Source: an uncultured Peptococcaceae bacterium (lineage in GTDB: Bacteria > Bacillota > Peptococcia > Peptococcales > Peptococcaceae). From it: a DNA stretch of 54,602 nt. The position numbers and the translations under genes are program-made. The notes under the pieces are model-generated. The model had not been told where the DNA came from, searched no databases, and saw only the letters and a list, made by a program, of their open reading frames with translations. Within the stretch, counting starts at the first letter, position 1. Each line of letters opens with the position of its first letter. This document shows, in pieces, positions 7,679 through 15,375 of the stretch. The stretch covers positions 1-54,602 of the forward strand of contig CALJRU010000066.1 in the NCBI GenBank assembly GCA_937976375.1, written 5' to 3'.

Positions 7679-9310
7679 TTATTGAAGAAATTCAAAGAAT
7701 GGTTCGTCGAATTTGGTCATTGCGTTAACAACCAATTCTACGAGGCCGCCATACTGGAAGTTGTAGTTCTTGGTAAGACCCCAATGTGCAAGCATATCGC
7801 GGAAAGTACCTTTGCAGTTAGAGCAAGGTGCGCAAATATACTTGACAAGATCAGTTTTGTAGATATCTTCTGGGCCGAAAGCATCAAGAATCTGTTTCAG
7901 CTTCATACGAGAAGATACATTATCGCGGAAATCAGAGAAGTTCAAAGAGTTCATAATTGCGAACCCAGAACCACCGCCGCAGCAATAGTTGTCAACACCA
8001 TGTGGGTACATTTCTTTGAAACGTCCTTCAGGAAGAACTGCTCTAAGAATTTCACGCTGTGGTTCTACAATACCCATTTGGCGAACGTAGTTGCAAGGGT
8101 CATGAAGAGTTACAGGGAAATCATTCTTAGAAGGATCTAAATCATAAGTGCCGCTTAAAACGAGATCGCGAAGCAGAGGCAGGAAACTTTCAACAGGAAC
8201 ACGACCAGTAGATGGCGTGTAACGGTCGGCAACAACAGCTGCTGCTTTATGTGCATGACCGCACTCTGCAATTACAATACGGTTAACACCCAGTTTCTTT
8301 GCAGCTTCCATCTGACGAACGGCAACTTCTTTTGCAAACATGTCATCATACCAGATACCATAGTTTACATTGTCATAGCCGCAGAGGTCGGAACTCAATG
8401 TCCAGTCGAGACCAGCTTCGTCAAAAAGGATGGTGAAAGCTGTTGGGTTTTCTGGCCAAGCCATGAATTCCCCGGCATTATGAATCAGAAGGATATCAGC
8501 ACCATGTTTGTCGATAGGGGTCTTGTAGTCATGACCTGGATAGAGATCATTAAGATCTTCATCAAGGAATTCTACAGTGTCAACAAATGCAGGTTTGGTG
8601 ATACCAGTAGAAGAACCAGTTTTTAACTGCAATTTGGAACCCTTTTCGCAAAGAGGTTTTGGTACAATACCAAGTTCCTGGCTGAAAATCTTACGAATTT
8701 CTCTTGCAAGAGAACCGTTATCAAGGCCAAGAGGGCATGCCTGAGCGCAACGTCTGCAAAGGTTGCAGCGGTAGGCATCTTCACCAAGACGCATTACAGT
8801 TTCCCAGTTAAGATCAACATCAGCGCCAGTGAACCAAGCTTTAAGCTTGCCTTCCTTGTTGATGTACTTTTTGATCAAGCGACGCAGAACTTCAATACGC
8901 CAGGTTGGACGATAGATTTCGTTTCTGTCAGTTGCAACAAAGATGTGGCAAGCATCAGAGCAAGTATTGCATTTTGCGCAATATTCAACGGTCAAATCCA
9001 GAACTTGGATCATCCCTTTATTGGCTTCGTCATTAACAAGCTTTTCAAGACCTTTTAAAAACTTATTGCAAAGTTCTTCTTCCTCTTCAGGAGTCTGAGG
9101 CTTTTTAAAGTTGTCAAGAGCAATAACACCGTCTAATTCTGCGTAGTAGGTGTCACGCCATTCTTGCTTTAATTCTTTGTATTTTGGCCACGTTGCAGGA
9201 TCTTCAAAAGGTGCAGGCAGCGGCATAAGGTGCTTGTTGTCAAGAACCTGAGTGAGCTGTTCGCCTCTGATAGCGATGTCACGTGGACGAATAAGTCTTC
9301 CGTCGATCAA
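7679..9310 (-). CDS. HdrD/DsrK-like Fe-S oxidoreductase subunit
   Basis: 543 residues, cytosolic. It has two ferredoxin-type [4Fe-4S] motifs (Cys111/114/117/121 and Cys182/185/188/192) followed by two CCG-type segments. The second is canonical: Cys406, Cys443-Cys444 in CCGGGSG, then the cysteines of CAPCSNC (493-499), the signature of the non-cubane [4Fe-4S] cluster of HdrB/HdrD. The first is degenerate (Cys310 and ECGH at 349-352). The start is TTG, with AAAGGAGGAG 5 bases upstream. The partner cytochrome gene lies 55 bases upstream. Known relatives are DsrK, HdrD and the ETF:menaquinone oxidoreductase (EMO) family; which reaction applies here is not decided by sequence alone. Confidence 0.88.
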   Translation of the reverse strand: MIDGRLIRPRDIAIRGEQLTQVLDNKHLMPLPAPFEDPATWPKYKELKQEWRDTYYAELDGVIALDNFKKPQTPEEEEELCNKFLKGLEKLVNDEANKGMIQVLDLTVEYCAKCNTCSDACHIFVATDRNEIYRPTWRIEVLRRLIKKYINKEGKLKAWFTGADVDLNWETVMRLGEDAYRCNLCRRCAQACPLGLDNGSLAREIRKIFSQELGIVPKPLCEKGSKLQLKTGSSTGITKPAFVDTVEFLDEDLNDLYPGHDYKTPIDKHGADILLIHNAGEFMAWPENPTAFTILFDEAGLDWTLSSDLCGYDNVNYGIWYDDMFAKEVAVRQMEAAKKLGVNRIVIAECGHAHKAAAVVADRYTPSTGRVPVESFLPLLRDLVLSGTYDLDPSKNDFPVTLHDPCNYVRQMGIVEPQREILRAVLPEGRFKEMYPHGVDNYCCGGGSGFAIMNSLNFSDFRDNVSSRMKLKQILDAFGPEDIYKTDLVKYICAPCSNCKGTFRDMLAHWGLTKNYNFQYGGLVELVVNAMTKFDEPFFEFLQ

Positions 9311-9365
9311 GATTACTCCTCCTTTAAAAAATCAAAATTGTGATAGATGTGGTAAATTGAATATA

Positions 9366-10229
9366 TTACTTGTTCATCAGTGGGGCAGACCATTTCATAT
9401 CATCACTTGGCTTGATATCAGCTTCTGCGATGATCGTTTCTTCGACTTTGCTGCCAGGAACGTTTGGTGCATTGTCCCAAATAACTTTATGGAAGGTGTA
9501 ATATTTACCAACATAGTGGCTCATCTTGCAAACCGGAATATAGATAAGCAGACCACAAACAATCAGAAGATTAATCTTGGTAGGTTTGTTTAAGCCCTTC
9601 AGAGATTTGAAGTGCAGCATGCTGCGAATGACTTTTGAAACATAACCATAGCTGAATTTATTGGATGCAAATGCGACTAAGCCAGAAAAGGCTCCTGCAA
9701 ACAAAAATCCAAGATTAAAGAATTCCTGTGGAGTGGTATAGCTTCTGAATTCACGGTCAGTAAGACGTTTTACAATTAAACCTGCAGTACCGGAGCAAAT
9801 AAGTAAACCAGCAGTCAGACCGAGAAGGGTAACTGCGAGGGATACCAATCCGGCTAAAATACCGGTAAATGGCAGAATTACACCTGCTGTTGCAACAACC
9901 AACATTGCGATGGTTACATAGATGCCGAGATGAAGCGCGTAAGAAATCCACCAGAATTTTCTCTGCTTAACAAAGAGTTTCTTGATGAAAAGCATTTCTT
10001 TAAGCATATCAACAATCTCGCCAACATGGTTCTTTTTGCGTGGTTTTTCAAACCATTTCTGATCTTCAAAGTAGGAACCGCCGTGTTCGGCTTTTTCTGC
10101 TTCTTCCCCAGGAATTGGGTAAAGATCCTGACGACCATGCATCGGCTTCTTTGCATAGTCCATAAATTTACGGACAGTTGCTGCAAAGAAGAAGATAATG
10201 GCAAACCAGCATAAAAGGGTTAACAACAT
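9366..10229 (-). CDS. NarI/DsrM-like membrane cytochrome b subunit
   Basis: 287 residues with about five membrane segments (near 1-19, 94-117, 123-153, 170-188, 220-240) in the layout of nitrate reductase gamma/DsrM-type b-heme proteins. Candidate heme ligands are His100 (YALHLGIY), His238 and His247 (MSHYVGKYYTFH). AGGAGG precedes the ATG. It is the first gene of a two-gene minus-strand operon with the HdrD/DsrK-like protein. Together they would pass electrons between menaquinone and a cytosolic partner or disulfide. Only the broad family is supported. Confidence 0.85.
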   Translation of the reverse strand: MLLTLLCWFAIIFFFAATVRKFMDYAKKPMHGRQDLYPIPGEEAEKAEHGGSYFEDQKWFEKPRKKNHVGEIVDMLKEMLFIKKLFVKQRKFWWISYALHLGIYVTIAMLVVATAGVILPFTGILAGLVSLAVTLLGLTAGLLICSGTAGLIVKRLTDREFRSYTTPQEFFNLGFLFAGAFSGLVAFASNKFSYGYVSKVIRSMLHFKSLKGLNKPTKINLLIVCGLLIYIPVCKMSHYVGKYYTFHKVIWDNAPNVPGSKVEETIIAEADIKPSDDMKWSAPLMNK

Positions 10230-10329
10230 AACTATCTTACCTCCTTGTATAATACAATGTTATTTTTCGAACTTCCATCACATAGTCGCATCTGTTTTGG
10301 GGCATTCGACGTACATTGTACTTATCATA

Positions 10330-10358
10330 ACTATATCAGATTAACGTGAAATTTTGAA
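10330..10358 (-). promoter_or_regulatory. Candidate promoter for the cytochrome b/Fe-S operon
   Basis: On the minus strand TTCAAA (10358-10353), 17 bases, TATAGT (10335-10330). The leader would be about 95 bases. Confidence 0.45.
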
Positions 10359-10421
10359 CTAATTTTTATAAAATTTGCGGTTTCCTTGAACATAGAAAAT
10401 CATTATGGCATTAGACCGGAT

Positions 10422-10446
10422 TTTTTATAAACTGCCTTTATAAAAA
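10422..10446. promoter_or_regulatory. Inverted repeat, candidate operator
   Basis: TTTTTATAAA (10422-10431), a 5-base spacer CTGCC, then its exact complement (10437-10446). It lies upstream of both divergent promoters. Confidence 0.42.
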
Positions 10447-10536
10447 GATAGAAAGTATGGTATATTTAAAACGAATATGAAAGGAAAGTTAATCAGATAA
10501 ATCACTATATTCTCTAGGGAAAATGCTGAAGCTTTA

Positions 10537-10564
10537 TTGACTTTTTTTAAAAGTCGATTATTAT
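10537..10564 (+). promoter_or_regulatory. Candidate promoter of the disulfide reductase gene with overlapping palindrome
   Basis: TTGACT (10537-10542), 16 bases, TATTAT (10559-10564). The -35 box is part of a dyad at 10539-10555 (GACTTTT, three bases, AAAAGTC), a possible repressor site. Confidence 0.48.
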
Positions 10565-10598
10565 TAAATTATGAGAAATTTTTGGTAGGAGGAGAATT

Positions 10599-12296
10599 AT
10601 GAGCGAATTAAATGTTGTTGTAATTGGCGGCGTTTCTTGTGGTCCAAAGTCCGCAGCACGTTTAAAAAGACTGATGCCGGAAGCAAATGTAACATTAATT
10701 GAACGTGGAGATTATATTTCATATGGTGGTTGTGGTCTGCCTTATTATATTGGTTCCATTGTAAAAGAACTGAATGATTTGATGACTACTTCATGGGATG
10801 CGGTGCGTACCCCTGAATTCATGAAAGCCACCAAGGATATCGATACTCTCTTAGGTTGGGAAGCCACAAAGATTGACCGCGAAAATAAAGTGGTTGAAGT
10901 TAGAGAAGTAAAGACTGGAGAAGAGAAGAAACTGCCTTATGATAAGGTTGTTATTGCGACGGGTTCCAGCAACTCAAAACCACCAATTACTAATATTGAT
11001 GCCAAAGGTGTATTTGGTGTAAAGACACCTGTTGATGGTGTGGAAATTCAGAACTATCTCAAAGGTGGTGTAGGCGCTGCTGTCGTTATCGGTGCTGGTC
11101 TGATTGGGATGGAAACGGCTGAAGCATTTGCCAACTGGGGAATTGACGTTACCGTCATTGAAATGATGGATCAAATTTTCCCTAAGATGATTGACAAAGA
11201 TATGTCTATTGTTGTTCAAGACTATCTTGAAAAAGAAGATCTTAATTTCATGTTGTCCACTGCAGTAAAAGAAATTAAAACTGATGATGAAGGCAAAGTT
11301 TGCGGTGTAATCACTGATAAAGGTGAATTGGATTGTGATCTTGTCTTGGTTGCAGCTGGTGTGCGCCCTGAAATTTCATTAGCGAAAGAAGCTGGTTTGG
11401 AATGTGATCGCACGATCACCGTCAATGAATACATGCAGACTTCTGATCCAGACATCTACGCTGGTGGTGACTGCGTTTCTGTTACCCATCGTATCTCTGG
11501 TGAAAAAATTTATGGCCCAATGGGGTCTACTGCGAACAAGCATGGACGTATCATTGGGACCAATATTGCTAAGGGCAATGTACAAACTTTCCCTGGAGTT
11601 TTGGGTACTTCTATTTGTAAGATGTTTGACTGGTCCATCGGCAAAGTTGGTTTGACAGAAGCTGATGCTAAACGTCTCGGCTATGATGTTGCAACCTGTG
11701 TTGTACCTGGCCCAGACATCACGCATTTCATTCCTGGCAAAAAACTGATTATGGTAAAAACCGTTGCAGATAGAAAAACCTCTCGTATTTTGGGTGTCCA
11801 AATTGTTGGACCTGGTCATGTGGATAAGCGTATCGATACAATGGCTGGTGCGCTTTCGGCAAATCCTCAATTGACGGCATATGATATGGCTAATATGGAC
11901 TTGGCCTATGCACCACCATTTTCATCTGCAGTCGACAATCTTCTGGTTAATGCGAACGTTATTCAAAATGAACTTGAAGGACGTGCACATTCCTATAATT
12001 TCTTTGAAGCTTTAGAGAAACTTCAGGATGACAACGTTGTATTTGTTGATTTGCGTGTTGATGATGAAGTTAAGGCAATGCCATTTGAAACACCAAATTA
12101 TCATCACATTCCAATTGAAGAATTGCGTGCACGCGTGGATGAACTTCCAAGAGATAAAGAAATTGTTGTATTCTGCATCTTGTCAACACGTGGCTTTGAA
12201 GGACAGCTGATTCTTGAACAAAATGGCTTTGAAAATGTCCACTTTATTAAAGGTGGTATTATGTTCTGGCCTTTCAAAAAATACTTGAATAAGTAA
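10599..12296 (+). CDS. CoA-disulfide / NADH-dependent persulfide reductase with C-terminal rhodanese domain
   Basis: 565 residues. The N-terminal FAD- and NAD(P)H-binding disulfide reductase core carries VVVIGGVSCG at 6-14, the single redox Cys45 in SYGGCGLPYYI (one active cysteine, as in CoA-disulfide reductase) and the NAD loop VIGAGLIGMETAEA. The last ~95 residues are a rhodanese domain with Cys526 and Arg531 in CILSTRG. This fusion is known from NADH-dependent persulfide reductases and CoADR-RHD proteins, which reduce CoA disulfide or persulfides and help handle sulfane sulfur and redox stress. A strong AGGAGGAG site precedes the ATG. It is divergent from the HdrD/DsrK-like operon and ends at its own terminator. 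Confidence 0.9.
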   Translation: MSELNVVVIGGVSCGPKSAARLKRLMPEANVTLIERGDYISYGGCGLPYYIGSIVKELNDLMTTSWDAVRTPEFMKATKDIDTLLGWEATKIDRENKVVEVREVKTGEEKKLPYDKVVIATGSSNSKPPITNIDAKGVFGVKTPVDGVEIQNYLKGGVGAAVVIGAGLIGMETAEAFANWGIDVTVIEMMDQIFPKMIDKDMSIVVQDYLEKEDLNFMLSTAVKEIKTDDEGKVCGVITDKGELDCDLVLVAAGVRPEISLAKEAGLECDRTITVNEYMQTSDPDIYAGGDCVSVTHRISGEKIYGPMGSTANKHGRIIGTNIAKGNVQTFPGVLGTSICKMFDWSIGKVGLTEADAKRLGYDVATCVVPGPDITHFIPGKKLIMVKTVADRKTSRILGVQIVGPGHVDKRIDTMAGALSANPQLTAYDMANMDLAYAPPFSSAVDNLLVNANVIQNELEGRAHSYNFFEALEKLQDDNVVFVDLRVDDEVKAMPFETPNYHHIPIEELRARVDELPRDKEIVVFCILSTRGFEGQLILEQNGFENVHFIKGGIMFWPFKKYLNK

Positions 12297-12307
12297 GAAA
12301 CTCTTTT

Positions 12308-12339
12308 AAGCCGTTTCGGATAATCCGAAGCGGCTTTTT
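12308..12339 (+). terminator. Intrinsic terminator after the disulfide reductase gene
   Basis: AAGCCGTTTCGGA (12308-12320) pairs with 12324-12336 with one G-U pair and a 3-base loop, then a T run to 12339. Confidence 0.88.
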
Positions 12340-12429
12340 CTTTGTCTTGAAGCTCTTGCTAGAAGGGAGGGAATAGTATAAAATCGTACTGTTAAAGAAA
12401 AAAACGATGCATAGAGGAGGAGCGTCTTT

Positions 12430-13659
12430 ATGTACGATCAAATTTTAATAAGATATGGTGAATTATCGTTAAAAGGGAAAAACCAAAAACAGTTTTTAAA
12501 AACCTTAGTCAAAAATATCAAACATCAAATTAAACTTGATACAGGCGTGGCCTGTGAAGTGCATGATATACATGGACGTGTGGTCATTCCATTAAATGGA
12601 CAAGATCCAACATTGTTTTATCCTAGTTTGAACCGTGTTTTCGGCATCTCGTCGTATAGCCCAGTAACAACGGCTGATCTCACGGAAGCGTCTATTATAG
12701 AAACGGCTTTAAAGGAAATGCAGCAGTTCGCGGATTCTTCACTTCGTTTTAGGGTTACAGTGAAGAGAGCCAATAAGCGGTTTCCAACTCGTTCAATGGA
12801 TATGCAGTTAAAGGTTGCAGAAGAAATTTTAAATGTTTTTCCAAATCTGACAGGTGACTTGGAGCACTATGACATTGAGCTGAATATTGATATTCGTTTT
12901 GATAAAACATATATTTACGTAAAAAAATATAAGGGGCTTGGTGGATTGCCATTAGGTACAGGTGGACGTGCAGTGGCTTTATTATCTGGTGGCATTGATA
13001 GCCCAGTCGCAATGTGGTCAATTATGCGACGTGGTGTGGTTGTTGAAGCTATTCATTTTCACTCCTATCCATACACATCTCAACAAGCAGAAGAAAAAGT
13101 TTTATCGTTGGCTGAAAAAGTGGGAAAATATGGCGGACATGTGATTGTTCATTTAGTGCCATTTACACGTATCCAAGAGGCTATTGGAATGAATTGCCAG
13201 GATAATTTACGCATTACTTTGATGCGTCGTATTATGTTGCGCATTGCTGAACGCATTGCGGATATCCGTAACGCTAAAGCCATTGTAACTGGTGATGATC
13301 TTGGGCAAGTTGCCAGCCAAACCATCGAGAGCATCTATGCAATCAATCAGGTAACGACTATGCCAATTTTGAGACCGTTGATTGCTTATGATAAGCTGGA
13401 TATTATGGATATTGCGCAAAAAATAGATACTTATGAAATTTCCATTCTTCCTTACGAGGATTGCTGTACAGTCTTTGTGCCAAAAGAACCAAAAACAAAA
13501 CCTCGTGTGGATGAATGCCAGCGTAATGAGGCGATGATTTCTGGCTTGGATGATATGATTCAAGATGCCATTGTAAAAACAGAAACGGTTGTATGTTATG
13601 GTGATGGAAAACAACGTGTGCGCCATCCTTTTGAATTGCCGGAGGGAGGCGAAGAATAA
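12430..13659 (+). CDS. thiI: tRNA 4-thiouridine synthase ThiI
   Basis: 409 residues: an N-terminal ferredoxin-like domain, a THUMP domain (about 60-165) and a PP-loop adenylation domain with SGGIDS at 186-191. It activates U8 of tRNA for thiolation and supplies sulfur for the thiazole of thiamine. There is no C-terminal rhodanese domain, as is usual in Bacillota, so a cysteine desulfurase must deliver sulfur another way. GAGGAG precedes the ATG. It is followed by a 50-residue ORF that shares one base with its stop. Confidence 0.95.
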   Translation: MYDQILIRYGELSLKGKNQKQFLKTLVKNIKHQIKLDTGVACEVHDIHGRVVIPLNGQDPTLFYPSLNRVFGISSYSPVTTADLTEASIIETALKEMQQFADSSLRFRVTVKRANKRFPTRSMDMQLKVAEEILNVFPNLTGDLEHYDIELNIDIRFDKTYIYVKKYKGLGGLPLGTGGRAVALLSGGIDSPVAMWSIMRRGVVVEAIHFHSYPYTSQQAEEKVLSLAEKVGKYGGHVIVHLVPFTRIQEAIGMNCQDNLRITLMRRIMLRIAERIADIRNAKAIVTGDDLGQVASQTIESIYAINQVTTMPILRPLIAYDKLDIMDIAQKIDTYEISILPYEDCCTVFVPKEPKTKPRVDECQRNEAMISGLDDMIQDAIVKTETVVCYGDGKQRVRHPFELPEGGEE

Positions 13660-13811
13660 TGGGGAAAAATTTATATGAAACGCCAAGAGATATGAATAAA
13701 TGGCATACCCAAAAAGAGAGCCATGATCACAGCCATGTTCCATCGCAAAATGAGAAAAAAGCGCGCATAGATGAACTTAAAAGACGTTTTCAGAATAAGA
13801 AAAATAAATAA
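13659..13811 (+). CDS. Small basic protein of unknown function downstream of thiI (50 aa)
   Basis: Starts on the A of the thiI stop (TAATG), with GGAGGG about 12 bases upstream, so it is likely translated by coupling. The peptide starts MGKNLYETPRDMNKWHTQKE, has a histidine-containing centre (HDHSH) and ends in a lysine/arginine-rich helix (ARIDELKRRFQNKKNK). It has no cysteine and no membrane segment. I recognise no family. Given the tight coupling and good composition it is probably real. Confidence 0.6.
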   Translation: MGKNLYETPRDMNKWHTQKESHDHSHVPSQNEKKARIDELKRRFQNKKNK

Positions 13812-13848
13812 AGGAAGCTATGTGGTGTTTTGAAACACAAAAAATAAT

Positions 13849-13891
13849 GACATGCCCCCAATAATTTGGACAAATTTATTGGGGGCATGTC
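13849..13891 (+). terminator. Perfect 16-bp hairpin after thiI operon
   Basis: GACATGCCCCCAATAA (13849-13864) and its exact complement (13876-13891) flank an 11-base loop. A T run does not follow, so it may be a weak terminator, or a relic of two inverted insertion-sequence ends: the core CCCCCAATAATTTGGACAA resembles the motif at 215-233. Confidence 0.55.
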
Positions 13892-13931
13892 TATTAAGCG
13901 CTGAGTAACTATAAAAATTGAGCTGTTAAAA

Positions 13932-13968
13932 GAAAAGTGTGCTGGATGGAAGAAGATCCCTCCAGCAC
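13932..13968 (-). terminator. Terminator of menA
   Basis: GTGCTGGA (13939-13946) pairs with TCCAGCAC (13961-13968), and the A-rich stretch at 13932-13936 gives U residues on the minus strand. It is 21 bases past the menA stop. Confidence 0.65.
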
Positions 13969-13988
13969 GTTTTGGAATTAATGACTTA

Positions 13989-14897
13989 TTAAATAATTGC
14001 ATGAATTAGAGCCTGGCTTAAAAAGGCAATAATATAGAGAGCACCAAAATATTTAAGCGTTTTCGAGCAGTACATCATACCGCGCATCATTTTTTTAGGT
14101 GATTTTCCCTTGCTATAACGATAAGCATTTATGCAGTTTATTGCGTAGAGAACAGAAAAGATAGGAAGCAAAATAAGGATATTTTGTCCATATGCAAGAA
14201 GAACAAATAGCCAGATATATGAAAAGGTGAATCCGGAAATCATAAAGAGAACGGTTCGGTCGTGGCCGAGCAGGATGGCTAAAGTCCGTCTTCCGTTCGC
14301 TTGGTCAGCAACTCGATCTCGAAGACTATTTGCAGTAAGAAGAAGGCCTATAAGAACAACCAAAGGTAAACTGATGGCAAAGGAATAGAGTGTAATATGT
14401 CCGGTTTGCGTGAAAAAAGCAATCATACTGAATCCAGAGCCAAAGAGGAACCCAGCAAATAATTCACCATAGGGCGTTCGAGAAATTGGGTAGGGTCCGC
14501 CAGTATAACAGTAACCGATGACCAGACATATTGCACCAATAATGATTAGCCACCATGAGGAGTAGGCGGCAAGAATAAGCCCTAAGATTGCACATATCCC
14601 ATAGATAACGAATGCAGATAGTAAGACTGCTTTGGGAGACATGCTTCCATGGACAATAGCGCCGCCAATGCCGACAGATTCTTTAGTATCTAAACCGTTT
14701 TTGAAATCAAAATACTCATTAAATAAGTTGGTTGCAATTTGAATAAGCGCAGCACAAAGTACCATTATGATTGCCAAGAAAAAATGAAAGGTTTGCTCAG
14801 CATAAATGGCAAAGCTGATGCCTGTTATCGATGGAATAATACTCGCTGGTAATGTGTGTGGTCGAGTGAGTTTCCAATAAAAATCGAATGATTGCAT
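13989..14897 (-). CDS. menA: 1,4-dihydroxy-2-naphthoate prenyltransferase (UbiA family)
   Basis: 302-residue polytopic membrane enzyme with about eight or nine helices. It joins the polyprenyl tail to dihydroxynaphthoate in menaquinone synthesis. The two Asp-rich prenyl-diphosphate motifs are seen: NEYFDFKNGLD at 60-70 and RDRVADQANGRRT around 195-207. GGAGG precedes the ATG. No other men gene is adjacent. The polyprenyl synthase pair at 27.3-28.9 kb could supply its substrate. Other UbiA prenyltransferases are possible, but the motifs fit MenA best. Confidence 0.88.
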   Translation of the reverse strand: MQSFDFYWKLTRPHTLPASIIPSITGISFAIYAEQTFHFFLAIIMVLCAALIQIATNLFNEYFDFKNGLDTKESVGIGGAIVHGSMSPKAVLLSAFVIYGICAILGLILAAYSSWWLIIIGAICLVIGYCYTGGPYPISRTPYGELFAGFLFGSGFSMIAFFTQTGHITLYSFAISLPLVVLIGLLLTANSLRDRVADQANGRRTLAILLGHDRTVLFMISGFTFSYIWLFVLLAYGQNILILLPIFSVLYAINCINAYRYSKGKSPKKMMRGMMYCSKTLKYFGALYIIAFLSQALIHAII

Positions 14898-15075
14898 TGT
14901 AGTGCCTCCTTCACCATAAAATATTTTAAATTGTGTTTTATTTCTATGTATATTCTACCGATTATTGGGGCATAAAGCTACAGAAAAATTTTAATTTTGC
15001 TTTGAATTGTGTAGAAATTTTGTGCTTGGTGTAGATATGTAAATGTTTTGATACCATTTATCTAGCTATATTTTA

Positions 15076-15104
15076 TTGCCACCTTACATTTCTTTTGATA
15101 TAAT
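15076..15104 (+). promoter_or_regulatory. Strong promoter of the ferredoxin gene
   Basis: TTGCCA (15076-15081), 17 bases, perfect TATAAT (15099-15104) with an upstream TGn. This is one of the closest matches to consensus in the window, as expected for an abundant protein. Confidence 0.78.
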
Positions 15105-15141
15105 AGATGCAAATCTATAAAAAGAATAAGAGGTGTTAAGT

Positions 15142-15318
15142 ATGGCATACGTTGTTGATAGTTCCGCTTGTATTTCTTGTGGTGCATGCGAAGGGGAATG
15201 CCCAGTAGGTGCTATTTCTGATAGCGGAGATGGTACCCGCGTTATTGACGCTGGTTCTTGCATTTCCTGCGGCAGCTGTGCAGGTGTTTGCCCAGCAGGC
15301 GCAATCGCTGCTGAATAA
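15142..15318 (+). CDS. 2[4Fe-4S] ferredoxin, clostridial type
   Basis: 58 residues with two CxxCxxCxxxCP motifs (Cys10/13/16/20 and Cys40/43/46/50), the classic low-potential electron carrier of anaerobes that serves pyruvate:ferredoxin oxidoreductase, hydrogenase and similar enzymes. AAGAGG sits 8 bases before the ATG at 15142; an in-frame GTG at 15133 overlaps that site and is rejected. It is monocistronic between a strong promoter and a terminator. Confidence 0.97.
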   Translation: MAYVVDSSACISCGACEGECPVGAISDSGDGTRVIDAGSCISCGSCAGVCPAGAIAAE

Positions 15319-15328
15319 GCAATTTTAT

Positions 15329-15362
15329 AAAAGGCTTATTGCAGAGTGCGATAAGCCTTTTT
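15329..15362 (+). terminator. Ferredoxin terminator
   Basis: AAAAGGCTTAT (15329-15339) pairs with 15351-15361, followed by T residues. The next start codon (rnhA) is only 13 bases further on. Confidence 0.85.
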
Positions 15363-15375
15363 GCGTTTTTTGAAA

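Larger units (their letters stand above)
10230..10598. other. 369-base divergent regulatory region
   Basis: No gene is visible. It separates the cytochrome/Fe-S operon (-) from the disulfide reductase gene (+) and is A/T rich. It contains a candidate promoter in each direction, a 10-bp inverted repeat at 10422-10446 and a palindrome overlapping the plus-strand -35 box, so coordinated control of both sides is plausible. Confidence 0.6.

Noticed and set aside
7667..8140. 157-codon open frame on the plus strand
   Set aside because: It lies antisense inside the conserved Fe-S protein gene, has no family resemblance and starts inside a terminator region.
10230..10598. Possible riboswitch or small RNA in the longest spacer
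   Set aside because: Apart from short dyads and promoter-like boxes I see no stable multi-stem structure or known riboswitch core.
12356..12382. Possible thiI promoter (TTGCTA, TATAAA)
   Set aside because: The spacer is only 15 bases and the -35 match is poor, so I do not list it as a feature.
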